Positions 13,613-16,209 of a DNA stretch of 16,209 nt are shown piece by piece (within the stretch, counting starts at the first letter, position 1; the number at the start of each line of letters is the position of its first letter). The DNA comes from an uncultured Moraxella sp. (GTDB lineage: Bacteria > Pseudomonadota > Gammaproteobacteria > Pseudomonadales > Moraxellaceae), in contig CALJUC010000027.1 in NCBI GenBank assembly GCA_937975585.1, forward strand, positions 1 to 16,209. The letters run 5' to 3'. The notes under the pieces are model-generated. The model searched no databases. It saw only the letters and a list, made by a program, of their open reading frames with translations, and had not been told where the DNA came from. The position numbers and the translations under genes were made by a program.

Positions 13613-15838
13613 ATGTCTGATACCATTGCCGACAATCCTACCCGCTCAGTCGCTGAATTTACCGAACAAGCCTATCTCAACTATGCCATGTACGTCATCA
13701 TGGATCGCGCGCTGCCGCATGTGGCCGATGGCTTAAAGCCTGTCCAACGCCGCATCGTGTATGCGATGAGCGAGTTAGGCCTTAAGAACACCGCCAAGCC
13801 CAAAAAATCCGCACGTACCATCGGTGACGTGATTGGTAAATACCACCCACATGGCGATAGCGCGTGTTATGAAGCCATGGTGCTGATGTCACAGCCGTTT
13901 AGTTACCGCTATCCACTGATTACTGGCCAAGGCAACTTTGGCTCGCCGGATGACCCAAAATCATTTGCCGCCATGCGTTATACCGAAGCCAAGCTATCAG
14001 CCTTTGCCAATACTTTGCTCAATGAGCTTGGACAAGGCACCGTTGACTGGCAAGATAACTTTGATGGTACGCTACAAGAACCGGTTACCTTGCCCGCCCG
14101 CCTGCCCAATATCCTATTAAATGGCACGACCGGTATCGCAGTCGGTATGGCGACCGATATCCCACCGCATAACTTGACGGAACTAGTCAAGGGCTGTATT
14201 GCCCTACTCAAAAATCCGGAGTTATCCGACAAACAACTGGCCAAATATATCCCAGCACCGGACTTGCCAACCAAAGCCGAAATTATCACCTCACCCGATG
14301 ATTTGCTCGCCATGTATACCAGTGGTCGCGGTAGCTACAAAATGCGCGCGACTTACCGCATTGATGATAAGGAAAAAAACCTTGTCATCATTGATGCGTT
14401 ACCGTATCAAGTGTCGGGCAATAAGGTCATCGAGCAAATCGCCAAGCTGATTACTGATAAAAAACTGCCGTGGGTCACAGATATCCATGACGAATCAGAC
14501 CACCAAAACCCAACGCGCATCGTGCTAGAGTTACGCTCAAACCGTGTTGACCTTGACATGGTAATGAGCCATTTATTTGCCAGTACTGACCTAGAAACCA
14601 ACTATCGCGTCAATCTCAATATGATTGGCATCAATGGCAAACCGCAAGTCAAATCGCTCAAAATCATCCTAACCGAGTGGCTGCGCATTCGCCGTGACAC
14701 AGTGACGCGTCGTCTACAGTTCCGCCTAAACAAAATCGAACAACGCCTACATATCTTGGCGGGCTTGTTGATTGCGTATCTCAATATTGATGAAGTCATC
14801 CGCATCATCCGCGAAGAAGACGACCCAAAACTTGAGTTGATGACGCGTTATGACTTGTCTGAGATTCAGGCCAATGCGATTTTGGATATTCGCTTACGCC
14901 AATTGGCACGCCTTGAAGAAATCGAACTTAAGCGCGAACAAAGCGAGCTAGAAGCCGAAAAAGCCCAAATCGAAGAATACCTCAACAACCCTGAAAGTTT
15001 AACCGGATTAATCATTGCCGAACTCACCGCTGATATGAAAGAACACGGTGATAAGCGCTTATCGCCGATTGTCGAGCGTGGCGAAGCGGTTGCCTTAAAA
15101 GAAACCGACCTTGCCCCATCTGAGCCTGTGACCGTGATTGTGTCAAAAGCCGGTTGGATTCGTGCCGCCAAAGGCCATGATGTCGATGCCGCCAATATGA
15201 ACTACCGCTCTGGCGATAGTTACTTGACTGCCGCACAAGGCAAATCCAACGAAAAAGTCTATTTACTGGATAACACCGGACGTAGCTATCGCTTGGATGC
15301 GCATACCTTGCCATCGGCACGCGGGCAAGGCGAACCACTCACCAGCCTATTAAAGCCTGCAGGTGGCGCAAGCTTTGTGCAAGTATTGATGGGACAAGAC
15401 AATGACAAACTAGTCATGGCAAGCTCGCAAGGCTATGGCTTTATCAATACCATGGATGCGCTTGATACCAACCAAAAAGCTGGTAAAGCCGTGATTAACT
15501 TTGATGATAAAGCAACGTTAATGACCCTACCCATCAGCGACAATGACACCTTAATTGGTGTGGTCAGTTCGGCCGGTTATCTGTTGGTGTATCCGTTGAC
15601 CGAGTTACCAGAGATGAAACGCGGTAAAGGTAATAAGCTGATTGACCTAAAAGACGGTGAAACGGTGATAAATATGGTGACCTTTGCCGAGGGTGATAGT
15701 CTGTCTATCACTGCGGGAAAACGTACCTTGACGCTAAAACCGGCAGATATTGCCAACTTTAAAGGCACACGCGGCCGCCGTGGTAGCGTACTGCCCAAAG
15801 GCTTTCAAAAGGTCAGTATTATTGAGAAAGTATTTTGA
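13613..15838 (+). CDS. parC: DNA topoisomerase IV subunit A
   Basis: ParC, with ParE, decatenates daughter chromosomes and relaxes supercoils. It has 741 residues, a normal length. The N-terminal breakage-reunion domain shows LPHVADGLKPVQRRIVYAM (34-52), the QRDR segment HPHGDSACYEAM (77-88) and FAAMRYTEAKL with the catalytic Tyr at 123. A long coiled-coil and tower region includes RQLARLEEIELKREQSELEAE. The C-terminal beta-pinwheel domain has repeats such as RGKGNKL and KGTRGRRGSVLPKGFQKV. It is ParC rather than GyrA: it matches the E. coli ParC QRDR (SACYEAM) and lacks the long GyrA tail. Ser83 and Glu87 correspond to E. coli Ser80 and Glu84, the unmutated forms. No obvious ribosome site precedes the ATG. 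parE is not adjacent. Confidence 0.96.
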   Translation: MSDTIADNPTRSVAEFTEQAYLNYAMYVIMDRALPHVADGLKPVQRRIVYAMSELGLKNTAKPKKSARTIGDVIGKYHPHGDSACYEAMVLMSQPFSYRYPLITGQGNFGSPDDPKSFAAMRYTEAKLSAFANTLLNELGQGTVDWQDNFDGTLQEPVTLPARLPNILLNGTTGIAVGMATDIPPHNLTELVKGCIALLKNPELSDKQLAKYIPAPDLPTKAEIITSPDDLLAMYTSGRGSYKMRATYRIDDKEKNLVIIDALPYQVSGNKVIEQIAKLITDKKLPWVTDIHDESDHQNPTRIVLELRSNRVDLDMVMSHLFASTDLETNYRVNLNMIGINGKPQVKSLKIILTEWLRIRRDTVTRRLQFRLNKIEQRLHILAGLLIAYLNIDEVIRIIREEDDPKLELMTRYDLSEIQANAILDIRLRQLARLEEIELKREQSELEAEKAQIEEYLNNPESLTGLIIAELTADMKEHGDKRLSPIVERGEAVALKETDLAPSEPVTVIVSKAGWIRAAKGHDVDAANMNYRSGDSYLTAAQGKSNEKVYLLDNTGRSYRLDAHTLPSARGQGEPLTSLLKPAGGASFVQVLMGQDNDKLVMASSQGYGFINTMDALDTNQKAGKAVINFDDKATLMTLPISDNDTLIGVVSSAGYLLVYPLTELPEMKRGKGNKLIDLKDGETVINMVTFAEGDSLSITAGKRTLTLKPADIANFKGTRGRRGSVLPKGFQKVSIIEKVF

Positions 15839-15839
15839 A

Positions 15840-15867
15840 TTGATTTCATCTACTCTTTAAATATAAA
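15840..15867 (+). promoter_or_regulatory. Candidate promoter for the TIR-domain gene
   Basis: TTGATT (15840-15845) and TATAAA (15862-15867) are 16 bases apart in the 65-base gap after parC. No terminator is visible after parC, so read-through is also possible. Confidence 0.45.
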
Positions 15868-15903
15868 ATAATTTTTAGAAATTAAACTGTTATAGGTTAA
15901 ATT

Positions 15904-16209
15904 ATGGAAAACAAAATTTATATCTTCATTAGCTATTCTCATGATGATGAAGCTTTTAAAGATGATTTGATAAAATATCTCAAGCCAGTTTTAAAAAGTT
16001 TCCAAAATGTAATCATTTGGCATGACAGAGAAATGTTGACTGGAAGTAGGTTGAACGAGGAAATTAGAGATAAACTCAACGAAAATACTTTAATGCTCTG
16101 TTTGATAAGTCCAGATTATCTGAGTTCAGATTACTGTATGGATACAGAATTAAAGTCTGCTTTGGACAATAAGACCATCGCTAAAAATAATATTTTTCCA
16201 ATTATTTTA
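15904..16209 (+). CDS. TIR-domain protein, N-terminal part only (cut by window edge)
   Basis: From the ATG at 15904 the frame stays open for 102 codons to the edge. It encodes a TIR domain: IFISYSHDDEAF (7-18) as the first strand and AA loop, IIWHDREMLTGSRLNEEI (37-54) as the BB loop region, then LCLISPDYLSSDYC (65-78). Glu82 follows in MDTELKSAL and sits where bacterial TIR NADases carry the catalytic glutamate. Bacterial TIR proteins often cleave NAD+ or make signalling nucleotides in antiphage defence, usually fused to or encoded beside a sensor (STAND/NACHT, TPR, SIR2-like or Thoeris partners). Which partner applies here cannot be seen. The gene is about 30% GC with AGA/AGG codons, unlike parC, suggesting transfer. 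A weak AGG ribosome site lies seven bases upstream. Confidence 0.88.
   Translation, partial: MENKIYIFISYSHDDEAFKDDLIKYLKPVLKSFQNVIIWHDREMLTGSRLNEEIRDKLNENTLMLCLISPDYLSSDYCMDTELKSALDNKTIAKNNIFPIIL

Noticed and set aside
15904..16209. Assigning the TIR gene to a named system such as Thoeris
   Set aside because: Only the TIR domain is visible; the partner genes or fused domains that define a system lie outside the window.

Overview
The window looks like chromosomal DNA of a gammaproteobacterium, most plausibly Moraxellaceae (Moraxella/Faucicola, Psychrobacter or Acinetobacter relatives). This is inferred from moderate base composition, the protein sequences, and the gene neighbourhoods (ffh divergent from ypjD; yceD-rpmF near fabD-fabG-acpP; epmC; a tandem pair of fadD genes). 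No database search was possible, so the genus is a guess. Nearly all genes are core housekeeping genes. The exception is the last 300 bases.

Layout, left to right. The 5' part of ffh (signal recognition particle GTPase) runs leftward off the window edge. Divergent from it is ypjD, a CcsA-like inner-membrane protein. A bidirectional terminator separates ypjD from a leftward fatty-acid cluster read in the order yceD, rpmF, fabD, fabG, acpP. Compared with the E. coli cluster, plsX, fabH and fabF are absent, and the remaining genes are spaced far apart with their own promoter-like sequences. Two similar operator-like dyads, TAGTG...CACTA, sit upstream of fabD and of acpP. They suggest a shared lipid-responsive regulator.

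The middle holds epmC (EF-P hydroxylase, rightward) facing a leftward cytochrome c' lipoprotein gene. The terminator of the cytochrome gene lies inside the last codons of epmC. Next come a leftward two-helix membrane protein of unknown function and rph (RNase PH). Two paralogous long-chain acyl-CoA synthetase genes (fadD) follow in tandem, separated by a strong terminator. Synthesis genes (fabD, fabG, acpP) and fatty-acid activation genes (the fadD pair) thus lie within 11 kb of one another but in separate transcription units.

The right end carries parC (topoisomerase IV subunit A, rightward), complete, with a fluoroquinolone-sensitive-type QRDR sequence. Just 65 bases after it starts a markedly AT-rich gene (about 30% GC by rough count) whose first 102 residues form a TIR domain. 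It is cut by the window edge. It has its own promoter-like sequence and foreign-looking codon use, and is the best candidate for the edge of an acquired defence locus. Its effector or sensor partner lies outside the window. No tRNA, rRNA, CRISPR array, transposase or prophage gene was seen.
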